This document shows, in pieces, positions 16,870 through 24,649 of a DNA stretch of 64,000 bases (its first letter is position 1; every line of letters begins with the position of its first letter). Origin of the DNA: Oscillospiraceae bacterium (GTDB lineage Bacteria > Bacillota > Clostridia > Oscillospirales > Oscillospiraceae); the NCBI GenBank assembly GCA_017624915.1, contig JAGAMC010000049.1:1-64000 (forward strand), in the 5' to 3' direction. The position numbers were made by a program, and so were the translations under genes. Below the pieces are notes generated by a model. The model was not told the origin of the DNA, did no database searches, and saw only the letters and a program-made list of their open reading frames with translations.

Positions 16870-18753
16870 ATGAATGCAAATGAACGGAAAAATCAGTATA
16901 AAAAATTGCTGACCATTTTTCTGCTGGACTGCCTGATTCTGGCGATTTCAGACGGTTTTGCAGTACTGACCCGATTTGAGTACTCCTTTTCCGATATCCC
17001 TGAGGCGGTAAAAATCGGCATGATCCAATTTTTGCCGGTTCAGATCATCGTTACCGCCGCGGTGTTCTGGCTGAGGCGGATGTACCATTATATCTGGCGT
17101 TCCGTTACAGTGCTGGATGTGGCCGGGATGATCATTTCCGTATCTATTGCCAGTGTGTTCAGCTATGGGGCGAGCCTGCTCCTTGATATATGGGTGCCTG
17201 GCAGTGTGTGCTTTATCATGGCTGTTTGCCAGATTCTCCTGTTTGTTGCCATGCGCTGTTCTCTGCGCTTTTATGCGACCGTCATAAAGAGGACGCAGCA
17301 TCAGGATGGCGGGCGTATCATGATCATCGGCGCGGGAGAAGCCGGCCGTTCCCTGATCCATGAAATTCGGACCAGCGACAGGATCCAGGGCGAGCTGTGC
17401 TGCGTGATTGACGATAACCCGGAAAAGTGGGGGAAAAAGCTGAGCGGCATTCCCGTGTTGGGGGGAAGAGATAAAATTCCGGAAATCGTGGCGCAAGAGG
17501 AAATTACCCAGATCATTTTTGCGATCCCTACCGCCACCCCTGCGGAGAGAAGAGACATTCTGGACATCTGTAAGATGACCAAATGCAAGATCCTGGTTCT
17601 TCCCGGTATCTACCAGATGGTCAACGGGGAAGTAAGCCTTTCCGACATCAAGGATGTTCAGGTGGAGGACCTGTTGGGGCGCGAGCCAGTGAAGCTGAAT
17701 ATGGAACTGGTAAACTCCTTTCTGCGAGACAAGGTAGTTATGGTGACGGGTGGGGGAGGCTCGATCGGCAGCGAATTGTGCCGGCAGGTTGCCAAATTTT
17801 CTCCCAGCAGGCTGATCATTCTGGACAACTACGAGAACAACGCCTATGAGATCCAGCAGGAGCTGCTGCGCGACTATGGAGATGCCCTTGATCTCCGGGT
17901 GGAAATCGCTTCTGTGCGGGATAAGCAGCGCACCTACGAAGTGGTCAGGGGATACGCTCCCGATGTTATTTTCCATGCCGCGGCCCACAAGCATGTTCCG
18001 CTGATGGAGGCCTGTCCCTCTGAGGCCATCAAGAACAATGTGTTCGGTACATATCATGTGGTCAGAGCCGCGGAGAAATTCGGTGTGAAGAAGTTTGTCA
18101 TGATCTCAACGGACAAGGCAGTCAATCCCACCAACTTCATGGGCGCGACCAAGCGATTTTGCGAGATGATCCTGCAAAGCCGCGTCAACAGCAGCACTGA
18201 GTTCTGTGCGGTGCGGTTTGGCAATGTGCTGGGCAGCAACGGCTCTGTGGTACCGCTTTTCAAGAGGCAGATCGAGGCAGGCGGCCCCATTACCCTGACA
18301 GACAAGCGCATTATACGCTACTTCATGACTATTCCCGAGGCGGCCCAGCTGGTTTTGGAAGCGGGTGCCATGGCACAGCAGAATCAGGTTTTTGTGCTCG
18401 ACATGGGCGAGCCGGTGAAGATTCTCGATCTTGCTGAAAACCTGATCCGCCTTTCGGGCAAGGAGCCTTACACCGATATCCAAATTGTAGAGGTGGGCCT
18501 GCGGCCCGGTGAAAAGCTCTACGAAGAGCTGCTGATGAAAAATGAGCACCTGACCAAGACGGAAAACAAGAAGATATTCATTGAGGAACAGGGCCGGATC
18601 GTTCCGGAAGTTATCATGAAGGACCTGATGCTGCTGGATGAAGCGGTGACAGATGAAGTGAGCAACGAGGAGATCATCTGCCTGATGAAATCCATGGTTC
18701 CCACTTACCATGCACCGGAGGAAGTCAACGATCTGGTGGGTGCAAAAAGTTAA
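16870..18753 (+). CDS. membrane nucleoside-diphosphate-sugar 4,6-dehydratase (PglF/CapD-like)
   Basis: 627 aa from ATG 16870; in-frame ATGs at 16846 and 16849 would add 8 or 7 residues and cannot be excluded. Four transmembrane segments over residues 12-125, a CoA-binding-like Rossmann domain starting RIMIIGAGEAGRSL (about 146), then the catalytic SDR domain starting MVTGGGGSIGSELCRQV (about 290) with STDKAVNP and FMGATKR (Met in place of Tyr). Such enzymes make UDP-4-keto-6-deoxy-GlcNAc for bacillosamine/QuiNAc-type surface sugars. Single-gene unit with its own promoter and terminator. Confidence 0.92.
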   Translation: MNANERKNQYKKLLTIFLLDCLILAISDGFAVLTRFEYSFSDIPEAVKIGMIQFLPVQIIVTAAVFWLRRMYHYIWRSVTVLDVAGMIISVSIASVFSYGASLLLDIWVPGSVCFIMAVCQILLFVAMRCSLRFYATVIKRTQHQDGGRIMIIGAGEAGRSLIHEIRTSDRIQGELCCVIDDNPEKWGKKLSGIPVLGGRDKIPEIVAQEEITQIIFAIPTATPAERRDILDICKMTKCKILVLPGIYQMVNGEVSLSDIKDVQVEDLLGREPVKLNMELVNSFLRDKVVMVTGGGGSIGSELCRQVAKFSPSRLIILDNYENNAYEIQQELLRDYGDALDLRVEIASVRDKQRTYEVVRGYAPDVIFHAAAHKHVPLMEACPSEAIKNNVFGTYHVVRAAEKFGVKKFVMISTDKAVNPTNFMGATKRFCEMILQSRVNSSTEFCAVRFGNVLGSNGSVVPLFKRQIEAGGPITLTDKRIIRYFMTIPEAAQLVLEAGAMAQQNQVFVLDMGEPVKILDLAENLIRLSGKEPYTDIQIVEVGLRPGEKLYEELLMKNEHLTKTENKKIFIEEQGRIVPEVIMKDLMLLDEAVTDEVSNEEIICLMKSMVPTYHAPEEVNDLVGAKS

Positions 18754-18759
18754 CCCCAC

Positions 18760-18796
18760 AGAAACTGCGCAGCCTTGTGCTGTGCAGTTTCTTTTT
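18760..18796 (+). terminator. intrinsic terminator after the dehydratase
   Basis: Stem AGAAACTGC-G-CAGC / GCTG-T-GCAGTTTCT (one G-T pair), 5-nt loop, then TTTT. Confidence 0.8.
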
Positions 18797-18826
18797 GGAG
18801 CGGGCAGCCGCCTGAAAAAAGCCCAG

Positions 18827-18855
18827 TTGTTTTTTTAAATTGCGTGCGGTATAAT
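18827..18855 (+). promoter_or_regulatory. sigma-A promoter of the pyrophosphatase gene
   Basis: TTGTTT (18827-18832), 17 bp, TATAAT (18850-18855). A leader of about 47 nt precedes the ATG at 18910. Confidence 0.82.
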
Positions 18856-18909
18856 CATGGTGTGAATCAGGTTAAATAGCTTGCCTAATTAACGATTAAG
18901 GAGGCCAAT

Positions 18910-20526
18910 ATGGAAACCATTTATATCACCGGCCACAAAAACCCGGATACGGATTCCATCGTGTCTGCCATGGCCTATGCGGCCTTAAAAAATGCACTGG
19001 GTGACCGCCGGTATCAGGCGGCACGTCTGGGCCAGATCAGCGACGAGACGCAGGCGGTTCTGGATCGTTTTGGCGTAAAACCGCCTCAACTGATCAATAA
19101 CCTGCGCACACAGGTCCAGGACCTGGCATACGATACCCCGCCTGTGCTTTCGCCTGCCGCCACCATCAGCCGTGCGTGGCAGACCATGCGTGATGACCAT
19201 ATCAGAGCACTGCCCATCGGAAACGAAGACGGGACCCTGTACGGCATGGTCTCTGCGGGCGATATTGCCACCAACGATGTGGCCGCTGTGCGCGACCCCT
19301 ATATTGCGGGTGTGCCCGTGTATAACCTGTTGTCCGTCCTGGAGGGCAGGATCCTGAACAAGAGCGGCGAAATGCTGGACGTCATCACCGGAGAAGTGAC
19401 CATCGCACTGCCCACCGGACGGGAAAACCTGATTTTCTCCAGCCGGGACAGCATCGTGGTCTGCGGCGATCAGCCCGACATGATCCGCAGGGCCATGGAA
19501 CTGAATGTGAACAGCGTCATCGTCTGTCAGGCAGAGGTGGACCAGCAGCTGCTGGAAATGCAGACCGAAACATGCATCATCTCCACACCCTTTGACGCAT
19601 ACCGGACGGTGCGGCTGATCTGCAACGCTCTGCCCATCGGCGGCGTCTGCACGAGAGAGAACCTTGTGTGCTTCCATCTGGAAGATTACATAGATGACGT
19701 GCGCAATACCGTTCTGGAAAGCCGTTTCCGCGCCTATCCCATTCTGGATGAGAATGAGCGAGTCGTAGGTACGCTGTCCCGCTACCATCTGCTGAAACCC
19801 CGCCGCAAGCAGGTTATTCTCGTGGACCACAACGAGCGTTCCCAGTCTGTGACCGGCCTTGAACAGGCGGAGATCCTGGAGATCGTGGACCACCACCGAC
19901 TGGCGGATATTGAGACCAAGCACCCCATCTATGTCCGCAACGAGCCTGTGGGCAGCACTGCCACCATTGTTGCGGGAATGTATCAGGAGAAGGGCCTGAT
20001 GCCCTCCGAGACCATGGCCGGCCTCATGGCGGCAGCCATTGTATCCGACACGGTCATGTTTAAGTCGCCCACCTGTACCCAGCGGGATATTGACGTTGCA
20101 AACCGCATGGCGCGCATTGCCAACGTATCCCTTGAGGAACTGGGCCGGGCCATTTTCTCCGCCACCTGCGGGGAGGACAAGACCGTTCAGAATATGCTTG
20201 ACACCGACTATAAGCAGTTCCACATTGCAGGTCATAATTTGGCCATCAGCCAGATCACCTGCATGGATTCCGAGCGGCTGCTCAAGCGCAAGGACGAGTT
20301 CCTTGAGGCCATGCGCCAGATTCGGCAGAAGGAGCGGCTGGATACGGTACTGCTCATGATCACGGACGTACTGCTGGACGGCACACAGCTGCTGTTCGTG
20401 GGGGATGAAAACAACATCTGTCAGGCGTTCAACATTAAAAACCCGCGGGAAAACTGTGCGTTCCTGCCCAAGATCCTCTCCCGCAAAAAACAGATCGTTC
20501 CCACCCTTTCGGCTTTGTGGGGCTGA
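18910..20526 (+). CDS. ppaC: family II Mn-dependent inorganic pyrophosphatase with CBS-DRTGG insert
   Basis: 538 aa, much longer than the about 310-aa basic PpaC because of a regulatory insert. The DHH-domain motif GHKNPDTDSI is at residues 6-15 and DHHRLADI near 330; the DHHA2 domain is C-terminal. Between them lie CBS motifs (for example IRALPIGNEDGTLYGMVSAG and YPILDENERVVGTL) and a DRTGG domain. These CBS-PPases hydrolyse pyrophosphate and are adenine-nucleotide controlled. RBS AAGGAGG. Monocistronic between promoter and terminator. Confidence 0.95.
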   Translation: METIYITGHKNPDTDSIVSAMAYAALKNALGDRRYQAARLGQISDETQAVLDRFGVKPPQLINNLRTQVQDLAYDTPPVLSPAATISRAWQTMRDDHIRALPIGNEDGTLYGMVSAGDIATNDVAAVRDPYIAGVPVYNLLSVLEGRILNKSGEMLDVITGEVTIALPTGRENLIFSSRDSIVVCGDQPDMIRRAMELNVNSVIVCQAEVDQQLLEMQTETCIISTPFDAYRTVRLICNALPIGGVCTRENLVCFHLEDYIDDVRNTVLESRFRAYPILDENERVVGTLSRYHLLKPRRKQVILVDHNERSQSVTGLEQAEILEIVDHHRLADIETKHPIYVRNEPVGSTATIVAGMYQEKGLMPSETMAGLMAAAIVSDTVMFKSPTCTQRDIDVANRMARIANVSLEELGRAIFSATCGEDKTVQNMLDTDYKQFHIAGHNLAISQITCMDSERLLKRKDEFLEAMRQIRQKERLDTVLLMITDVLLDGTQLLFVGDENNICQAFNIKNPRENCAFLPKILSRKKQIVPTLSALWG

Positions 20527-20538
20527 TCGCTATATCAT

Positions 20539-20577
20539 ATACACAAAGCGGCCACCTTGGGTGGCCGCTTTGTGTAT
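20539..20577. terminator. bidirectional-looking terminator between convergent genes
   Basis: 18-bp near-perfect stem (ATACACAAAGCGGCCACC with GGTGGCCGCTTTGTGTAT) around a 3-nt loop, located between the plus-strand pyrophosphatase and the minus-strand helical protein. Confidence 0.75.
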
Positions 20578-20612
20578 AGCCTGTCATTTGAAAGTCGAAA
20601 GGTGAAAAAGCT

Positions 20613-21044
20613 TTACAGGTAAAGCTTCATCTGCTGGATGTTTCTCTCCTCGGTCTCCAGCAGCTTTTTCCCCAGTTCCATGATCTCTTTATCGGCATTT
20701 GCGTGAAATTGGTTCAGGCGGCGGGTCATCTGCACTGTGCCCATGGTGCTGCCCTGGATCATCATCTCAGCCAGATGGGAGGTGGAGCGATCGGTCAGTG
20801 TCTGCATGCGAAGCATCATGGCAGACATGGCCTGGGACGCATGTGAAGGTTCTTTAACAGTTTCACCTCTGGATTTTGCGTGAGCCTGTGCCGCCTGGGC
20901 AATGCTTTTGTATTCTCTTAATTGGCTGTTCAGTGCACGGCTCATGGCAGCGCTTTGGGGAAGCGAAAGCACCTGCGGGATCGTGCGGGTGCCCATGGCG
21001 GCATTTTTGTGGATATAACTGAGCAGCTTTGTATCCTTATCCAT
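20613..21044 (-). CDS. small helical protein, unknown function
   Basis: 143 aa from the ATG complementary to 21042-21044, which has a strong AGGAGGA Shine-Dalgarno. Predicted almost entirely alpha-helical and Met/Gln-rich (for example MSAMMLRMQTL and EERNIQQMKLYL), consistent with a four-helix bundle. No catalytic motif or membrane segment. Similar hypothetical proteins exist in Oscillospiraceae as far as I recall; function not known. Confidence 0.8.
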   Translation of the reverse strand: MDKDTKLLSYIHKNAAMGTRTIPQVLSLPQSAAMSRALNSQLREYKSIAQAAQAHAKSRGETVKEPSHASQAMSAMMLRMQTLTDRSTSHLAEMMIQGSTMGTVQMTRRLNQFHANADKEIMELGKKLLETEERNIQQMKLYL

Positions 21045-21143
21045 GAAGATCCTCCTTTCTAAAGGTGTTCCCGTGTAGTTTTGACACGGAAGCAAAAAGT
21101 ATGTATACCATGCAAAACGTCGAAAGGGAGAGGGAAATTCTGC

Positions 21144-21172
21144 TTGCAAAAGAACGCAGGCTGTGCTATCAT
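21144..21172 (+). promoter_or_regulatory. original promoter of the interrupted tRNA-Gly gene
   Basis: TTGCAA (21144-21149), 17 bp, TATCAT (21167-21172), placing the start about 20 nt before the tRNA 5' half at 21199. It now drives only a broken tRNA and possibly reads on into the element. Confidence 0.65.
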
Positions 21173-21198
21173 AGTGCCACGGTTTGAAAACAATATCT

Positions 21199-21243
21199 GC
21201 AGGATTAGTACATCGGTAGTATGTCGGCTTCCCAAGCTGAAGA
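21199..21243 (+). pseudogene. 5' half of a split host tRNA-Gly(CCC), containing attL core
   Basis: Acceptor 5' strand GCAGGAT, D-arm and anticodon arm with loop TTCCCAA (anticodon CCC) are intact through 21243, then the sequence becomes unrelated. The missing 3' half is at 30171-30214, where ATCCTGC pairs 7 of 7 with this acceptor strand. The 15-nt segment 21229-21243 matches 30171-30185 at 14 of 15 positions and is the likely integration core. Confidence 0.85.
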
Positions 21244-21255
21244 TTTATCCGCAAG

Positions 21256-21332
21256 AAAACCTTGATTTTTCAAGTGTTTCCGGCTATAATTTTTCTCGAA
21301 AGCAAAAATTGTTACGCTATTTGTCACGTTAT
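21256..21332 (+). repeat. left-end integrase arm-type repeats
   Basis: AAAACCTTGA (21256-21265), TTCTCGAAAG (21293-21302) and TTGTTACGCTAT (21309-21320) each recur exactly near the right end (30098, 30075 and 30031) in the same orientation but mirror order relative to the core. A tandem variant TTGTCACGTTAT follows at 21321-21332. Likely integrase arm-binding sites; inference. Confidence 0.6.
21262..21290 (+). promoter_or_regulatory. element-borne promoter for the replacement tRNA
   Basis: TTGATT (21262-21267), 17 bp, TATAAT (21285-21290), predicted start near 21298, 47 nt before the intact tRNA. Confidence 0.7.
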
Positions 21333-21344
21333 GAAACTGAATAT

Positions 21345-21418
21345 GCGGGGTTGGTATATCGGTATTATGCGGCCTTCCCAAGGCTAAGAGGCGGGTTCGA
21401 CTCCCGTACCCCGCTCCA
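21345..21418 (+). tRNA. tRNA-Gly (anticodon CCC), carried by the element
   Basis: Full cloverleaf with CCA encoded: acceptor GCGGGGT pairs 7/7 with ACCCCGC, anticodon loop TTCCCAA (CCC), T-arm GCGGG-TTCGACT-CCCGT, discriminator T, CCA at 21416-21418. It differs from the split host copy in both acceptor strands and the D-arm, so it is a separate gene and not a by-product of integration. It has its own promoter and terminator. Confidence 0.93.
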
Positions 21419-21421
21419 AAA

Positions 21422-21466
21422 TTAAGAGGTTGCCTGTTATTTCAGGCAACCTCTTAAAATATTTTT
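21422..21466 (+). terminator. terminator of the element tRNA (shared with the convergent HTH gene)
   Basis: Perfect 15-bp stem TTAAGAGGTTGCCTG / CAGGCAACCTCTTAA with a 6-nt loop, then an AT-rich T tract (ATATTTTT). The minus-strand HTH gene ends inside this hairpin. Confidence 0.8.
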
Positions 21467-21679
21467 CTGTTCTTGTTTGACCTGTTGATCCCACCATTTT
21501 AGGAAATCGTCCGTGCGGACACGGTACTGACCTCCCAGCTTTGCGGCGGGGAGTTGACCACTTTTGAGCATCCGGTCTATTACAAACCGGGACACTTTCA
21601 GCAGCTCCGCCATGTCCGTGACAGTGAGGAACATTCCACGCTCGGAAAATATGGTGGAATTGGCCTCGGCAGGTTTCAT
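21437..21679 (-). CDS. helix-turn-helix excisionase-family DNA-binding protein
   Basis: 80 aa from ATG 21679 (the inner ATG at 21634, giving 65 aa, is also possible). Contains FLTVTDMAELLKVSRFVIDRML, a MerR/Xis-type HTH, then GQLPAAKLGGQYRVRTDDFLKWW, the winged segment of excisionase-family HTH_17 proteins. Likely the recombination directionality factor for the integrase or a transcriptional regulator. It sits directly inside the left end and next to the FtsK gene, with which it is probably co-transcribed. Confidence 0.85.
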   Translation of the reverse strand: MKPAEANSTIFSERGMFLTVTDMAELLKVSRFVIDRMLKSGQLPAAKLGGQYRVRTDDFLKWWDQQVKQEQKNILRGCLK

Positions 21680-21712
21680 GGAGAGAAACAAACCTTTCGC
21701 CTATGGAGATTG

Positions 21713-23044
21713 TCATGCTTGAATGCTGTTACCTCCTGCGCCGAGCGTGGTGGTTTCATCAAACAAGAAGCTCTGGAACATGGTTCCGTCATGGAGCAGG
21801 AAGCGGCCTCGTGCCTCCTTGGAAATCTGGTCTGCCGCCGCTGTGCTGTCCAAAATGATCTGGGAAAGGATGCTGTCCGCTCTGCCGCAGATCCGGCATC
21901 CGAGGTTTGTACGAATCTGACCGGGGATCAGATTAGCGTCCGGCCTCTGGGTAGCGAGGATCAGATGGATGCCAAAGGCTCTGCCCTGCCGTGCAATGAT
22001 GGACAGTTTGCTTTCAAGCAATCCAATCTGGTCTTTCCTCTTTTTGTCAGCGCCGGATTTGTCCAAAATCTCCGCAACCTCATCACAGGCGAACACAAGC
22101 CGTTTCAGCTGCGTTTTCGAGACCTTGTTGTACTCGTCCAAGTTGGAACACCCTACTTTGCCGAAAAGCTTCTTGCGCCGCTCTAATTCGTCTGCAAGCC
22201 CCGTCAGCAGTTCGAGCAGATCATCTTCTTCGAAACACATCCGGCAGCGCTCGTGCCATGCAGGAGGAAAGTCTACACCGCCCTTGAAATCGGCAATATA
22301 GACCTCCGCTCCTTTATGAAGCGATTGCATGAGCAGCAGCTTCAGAAGAACGCTTTTTCCGCTGCCAGTAGAACCACCTAAAAGGATATGCGGGATCGAT
22401 GCCAAATCGACAGTGACGGGGCCAATGTAACCCTCACCCAAAGTCAGCACAAAGCTGTCCGGGGAAAGATATTCGTCCTCCCACACGATATGTTTCGGGA
22501 GAACATTTCTTCCGGGAACAAATTTCAGGATGATCCGGCTGGTACTCTTTCCGAAGTCCACGCTGACAACGTTAATATCAAAGGCGGCCTCGATTGCCAG
22601 CTGCTTGTCCTCCCACATTTTCAGCGGGATACTGGGATTGTTAAGTTCCCAAATCTTTACACGGGGATGCTCTTTGTCCCTGCGTACACGGAGTAGCGTT
22701 GGCGTTTCGCCAGCGTTATTGGTCAAGGCAATCTGCAGGCAGCCATCGGTAACCATCTTCCGGTTAAAGGGATAGACCAACAGGACAACAAATGCGATCA
22801 CACCCGCCAACAGGTAGGAACGAAGCAAATTGTCACAGATGGCCTCTACCAGCGGAGCTGGAAGAATCAGCGTTTCCATAAAAGCGTCAACCGCTTCTTG
22901 CTTGCCCTGCACATAGACAGCACCCGCAATGTATGCTGATAGCAGAGCGATTTTTAGTGGTAAAGCAGGAATGGAGCTAAACTGCCGCCAGAGATCACGG
23001 CGGGCACTTCTGCGCTTGACTCGGAACTTCTCATCTCTGGTCAT
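21713..23044 (-). CDS. FtsK/SpoIIIE-family DNA translocase (coupling-protein-like)
   Basis: 443 aa. Two transmembrane helices (about residues 28-46 and 74-92), a beta-rich linker, then the FtsK motor: Walker A GGSTGSGKS (223-231), IADFKGGVDF, Walker B LVFACDEVAEI and the ATQRPDANLI motif. No gamma (KOPS-reading) domain. Small proteins of this type act as DNA pumps of integrative elements (TcpA-like or actinomycete Tra-like). Starts 13 nt before the rep stop codon (overlap), so rep and ftsK are coupled. Confidence 0.9.
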   Translation of the reverse strand: MTRDEKFRVKRRSARRDLWRQFSSIPALPLKIALLSAYIAGAVYVQGKQEAVDAFMETLILPAPLVEAICDNLLRSYLLAGVIAFVVLLVYPFNRKMVTDGCLQIALTNNAGETPTLLRVRRDKEHPRVKIWELNNPSIPLKMWEDKQLAIEAAFDINVVSVDFGKSTSRIILKFVPGRNVLPKHIVWEDEYLSPDSFVLTLGEGYIGPVTVDLASIPHILLGGSTGSGKSVLLKLLLMQSLHKGAEVYIADFKGGVDFPPAWHERCRMCFEEDDLLELLTGLADELERRKKLFGKVGCSNLDEYNKVSKTQLKRLVFACDEVAEILDKSGADKKRKDQIGLLESKLSIIARQGRAFGIHLILATQRPDANLIPGQIRTNLGCRICGRADSILSQIILDSTAAADQISKEARGRFLLHDGTMFQSFLFDETTTLGAGGNSIQA

Positions 23045-23978
23045 AGATTACCTCCGTGATACCGCCTGCTTTGTATTCCGTTACAGTGCAGATACGGCGC
23101 AGAAACGCCCGCCAGGTCTCCGGCTTGTGCTGTTGCACATCCTGGTACTGCTGCTCTAACGGAATGTTGGAAGTGATATAGACCGTAGTGTAACAAGCCA
23201 CCCGGTCATTATAGCGGGCAGGAAGTGTAAGCGGGTATTTGTCCAAGTAGTTGAGCATGGGGCCAATGGGGATCTGAGAATGGAATTCCTCAAATACAAG
23301 AACCTCATGCCCGTCATAGGCATCAAACCGCACGCCGTTCCTGCCGCCATAGTCGGTGATACGGCAAATCTTTTCAGGGTCATGCTTCTGGTAAATACCG
23401 TAGGTTTTACCCGCTCCGGTTTCACCAAAAATATAATGAACTTCAACCTCTCTGAATTCAGAGCGAAAGCGCTTTGCCAAATATATCTGCTGTAAATTGT
23501 TGATTTCTCTTGTTCTTAAAGCTAAATTGGGCGTTTCTTCAATAATATCAAGTGTAGATCGTCCTTCTTTTATCTGCTGGAGCAATTTGAACATCCGTGG
23601 GGATCGTTCTTCTTCCTCCGAGGGTAAAACGCCTTGCTCGTAAAAGCTGCCTTCAACGGAAGTGTCTGCCTTCTCCGTATCTGCCCATTTCCCAGTCTTG
23701 GTGATATAGTCCCGCATGGCCTTTGCGGTTCCGTCTACTTTGTCAATGTGTGCCGTAGGGAATCGCCGCTGTACGGTTCTGAACCGTGTCGGAGAATGGG
23801 TGTAGATGAAAATGTGCGTATGAGGCGTTCCGGTTTTCCCGCCTATCTCGTCACACAGGCAGCAATAATCCAAAGAGAACAGGTTCAGCTGTTGGAGAAT
23901 ACGCTCACGGTCAAAGCCATAATCCAGCGGATTTTCCAAGGTCAACAGCCATTTATAAGACTGCATGGTGTCAGACAT
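23031..23978 (-). CDS. CRESS-type Rep: HUH endonuclease fused to SF3 helicase
   Basis: 315 aa. N-terminal HUH nuclease: motif I WLLTLENP (10-17), motif II HTH at 53-55 (HTHIFIY), motif III YITK (91-94, catalytic Tyr91). C-terminal superfamily 3 helicase: Walker A GETGAGKT (185-192), Walker B VFEEF (228-232), motif C ITSN (268-271). Order and spacing match Reps of circular Rep-encoding ssDNA viruses and their relatives on bacterial plasmids. Predicted to nick an origin stem-loop and drive rolling-circle replication of the excised element. RBS AAGGAGG; preceded by a hairpin at 24021-24055 that could be its origin. Confidence 0.88.
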   Translation of the reverse strand: MSDTMQSYKWLLTLENPLDYGFDRERILQQLNLFSLDYCCLCDEIGGKTGTPHTHIFIYTHSPTRFRTVQRRFPTAHIDKVDGTAKAMRDYITKTGKWADTEKADTSVEGSFYEQGVLPSEEEERSPRMFKLLQQIKEGRSTLDIIEETPNLALRTREINNLQQIYLAKRFRSEFREVEVHYIFGETGAGKTYGIYQKHDPEKICRITDYGGRNGVRFDAYDGHEVLVFEEFHSQIPIGPMLNYLDKYPLTLPARYNDRVACYTTVYITSNIPLEQQYQDVQQHKPETWRAFLRRICTVTEYKAGGITEVIYDQR

Positions 23979-24020
23979 TGCACTGTCCTCCTTTTCTGCA
24001 AATTCTGCTAACTGCTATTT

Positions 24021-24076
24021 GCTGTGTAAAAGGCAATGGTACCCTTTTACACAGCGGGCGGCGCTGCGCTGCCGCC
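24021..24076. other. candidate rolling-circle origin: two adjacent stem-loops upstream of rep
   Basis: First hairpin: perfect 13-bp stem GCTGTGTAAAAGG / CCTTTTACACAGC with a 9-nt loop CAATGGTAC (24034-24042). The loop matches 7 of 9 positions of the CRESS nonanucleotide NANTATTAC, including the terminal TAC where nicking would occur. Second hairpin directly adjacent: GGCGGC / GCCGCC (24057-24076). No T-run on the minus strand, so a terminator role is unlikely. Origin function is inference from position and structure. Confidence 0.55.
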
Positions 24077-24140
24077 GGGGGACACTTTTCTTGAGGAAAA
24101 TTGTCTTATCCCCGTCTACCGCAGCACCGCCCGACATGGA

Positions 24141-24458
24141 TCAGGCACGCTTGTTTACAAGAGCAATTCCGGTTGCTTTGGCAGAAAGCTGAATGAACTT
24201 GCCGCTCACATAAGCAGAAATATCAAGTCCGGTGAACTCGACTTCCATTACGGAATCGGGCATTTCCATGATCTGCTTTCCATCAATTCTGACACCCAGT
24301 CTCTTGTAGTTCTTTGCAGGCAGTGTTACGAAATATCTATATCCGGTAATCTTATCCGTGGGTTTGCCATCGACAAATTCACGGCAAGGTGTGATATCGA
24401 CCAGCAACATCTGCCCCAGAGAGGCCAGATCAAGACCAATATCTCGAATCGTCAGCAT
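24141..24458 (-). CDS. hypothetical element protein, 105 aa
   Basis: Begins MLTIRDIGLDLASLGQML with good RBS (AAGGAG). Alternating hydrophobic pattern suggests a beta-rich fold; a small OB-fold/ssDNA-binding accessory to the Rep is conceivable but no motif proves it. Upstream of rep and ftsK in the same direction, so probably part of the replication/transfer operon. Family not recognised. Confidence 0.75.
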   Translation of the reverse strand: MLTIRDIGLDLASLGQMLLVDITPCREFVDGKPTDKITGYRYFVTLPAKNYKRLGVRIDGKQIMEMPDSVMEVEFTGLDISAYVSGKFIQLSAKATGIALVNKRA

Positions 24459-24564
24459 GAGGTAATCTCCTTTCTTTGGGATAGTCTGCGGAGCGGGTAG
24501 CTAATCCGTCCTTGTGAAGCAGACCGCTATTGCAATTCGCATAATAAACTCTAATCGAAAAATT

Positions 24565-24594
24565 TTGACAAGTCAAGGCAACTTGTGATAGTAT
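24565..24594 (+). promoter_or_regulatory. promoter with overlapping inverted repeat for the DUF6076-like gene
   Basis: TTGACA (24565-24570), 18 bp, TAGTAT (24589-24594). An inverted repeat ACAAGT-7nt-ACTTGT (24568-24586) overlaps the -35 and spacer and could be an operator. About 55 nt of leader precede the GTG start. Confidence 0.65.
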
Positions 24595-24649
24595 TAACCC
24601 GTAAATTTCAATCTGCATAACGAAATTCGCATTAAAAGGAGAGCTTGCT

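Noticed and set aside
21345..21418. Idea that the intact tRNA is the regenerated attL of the element
   Set aside because: Its acceptor strands match each other, not the half at 30171, and the arm-type repeats lie to its left, between the split 5' half and this gene, so it is internal cargo.
24589..24598. TAGTATTAAC, near-match to the circovirus nonanucleotide TAGTATTAC
   Set aside because: It coincides with the -10 box of a good promoter, sits beside rather than in the loop of an inverted repeat, and has an extra A. The hairpin at 24021 is the better origin candidate.
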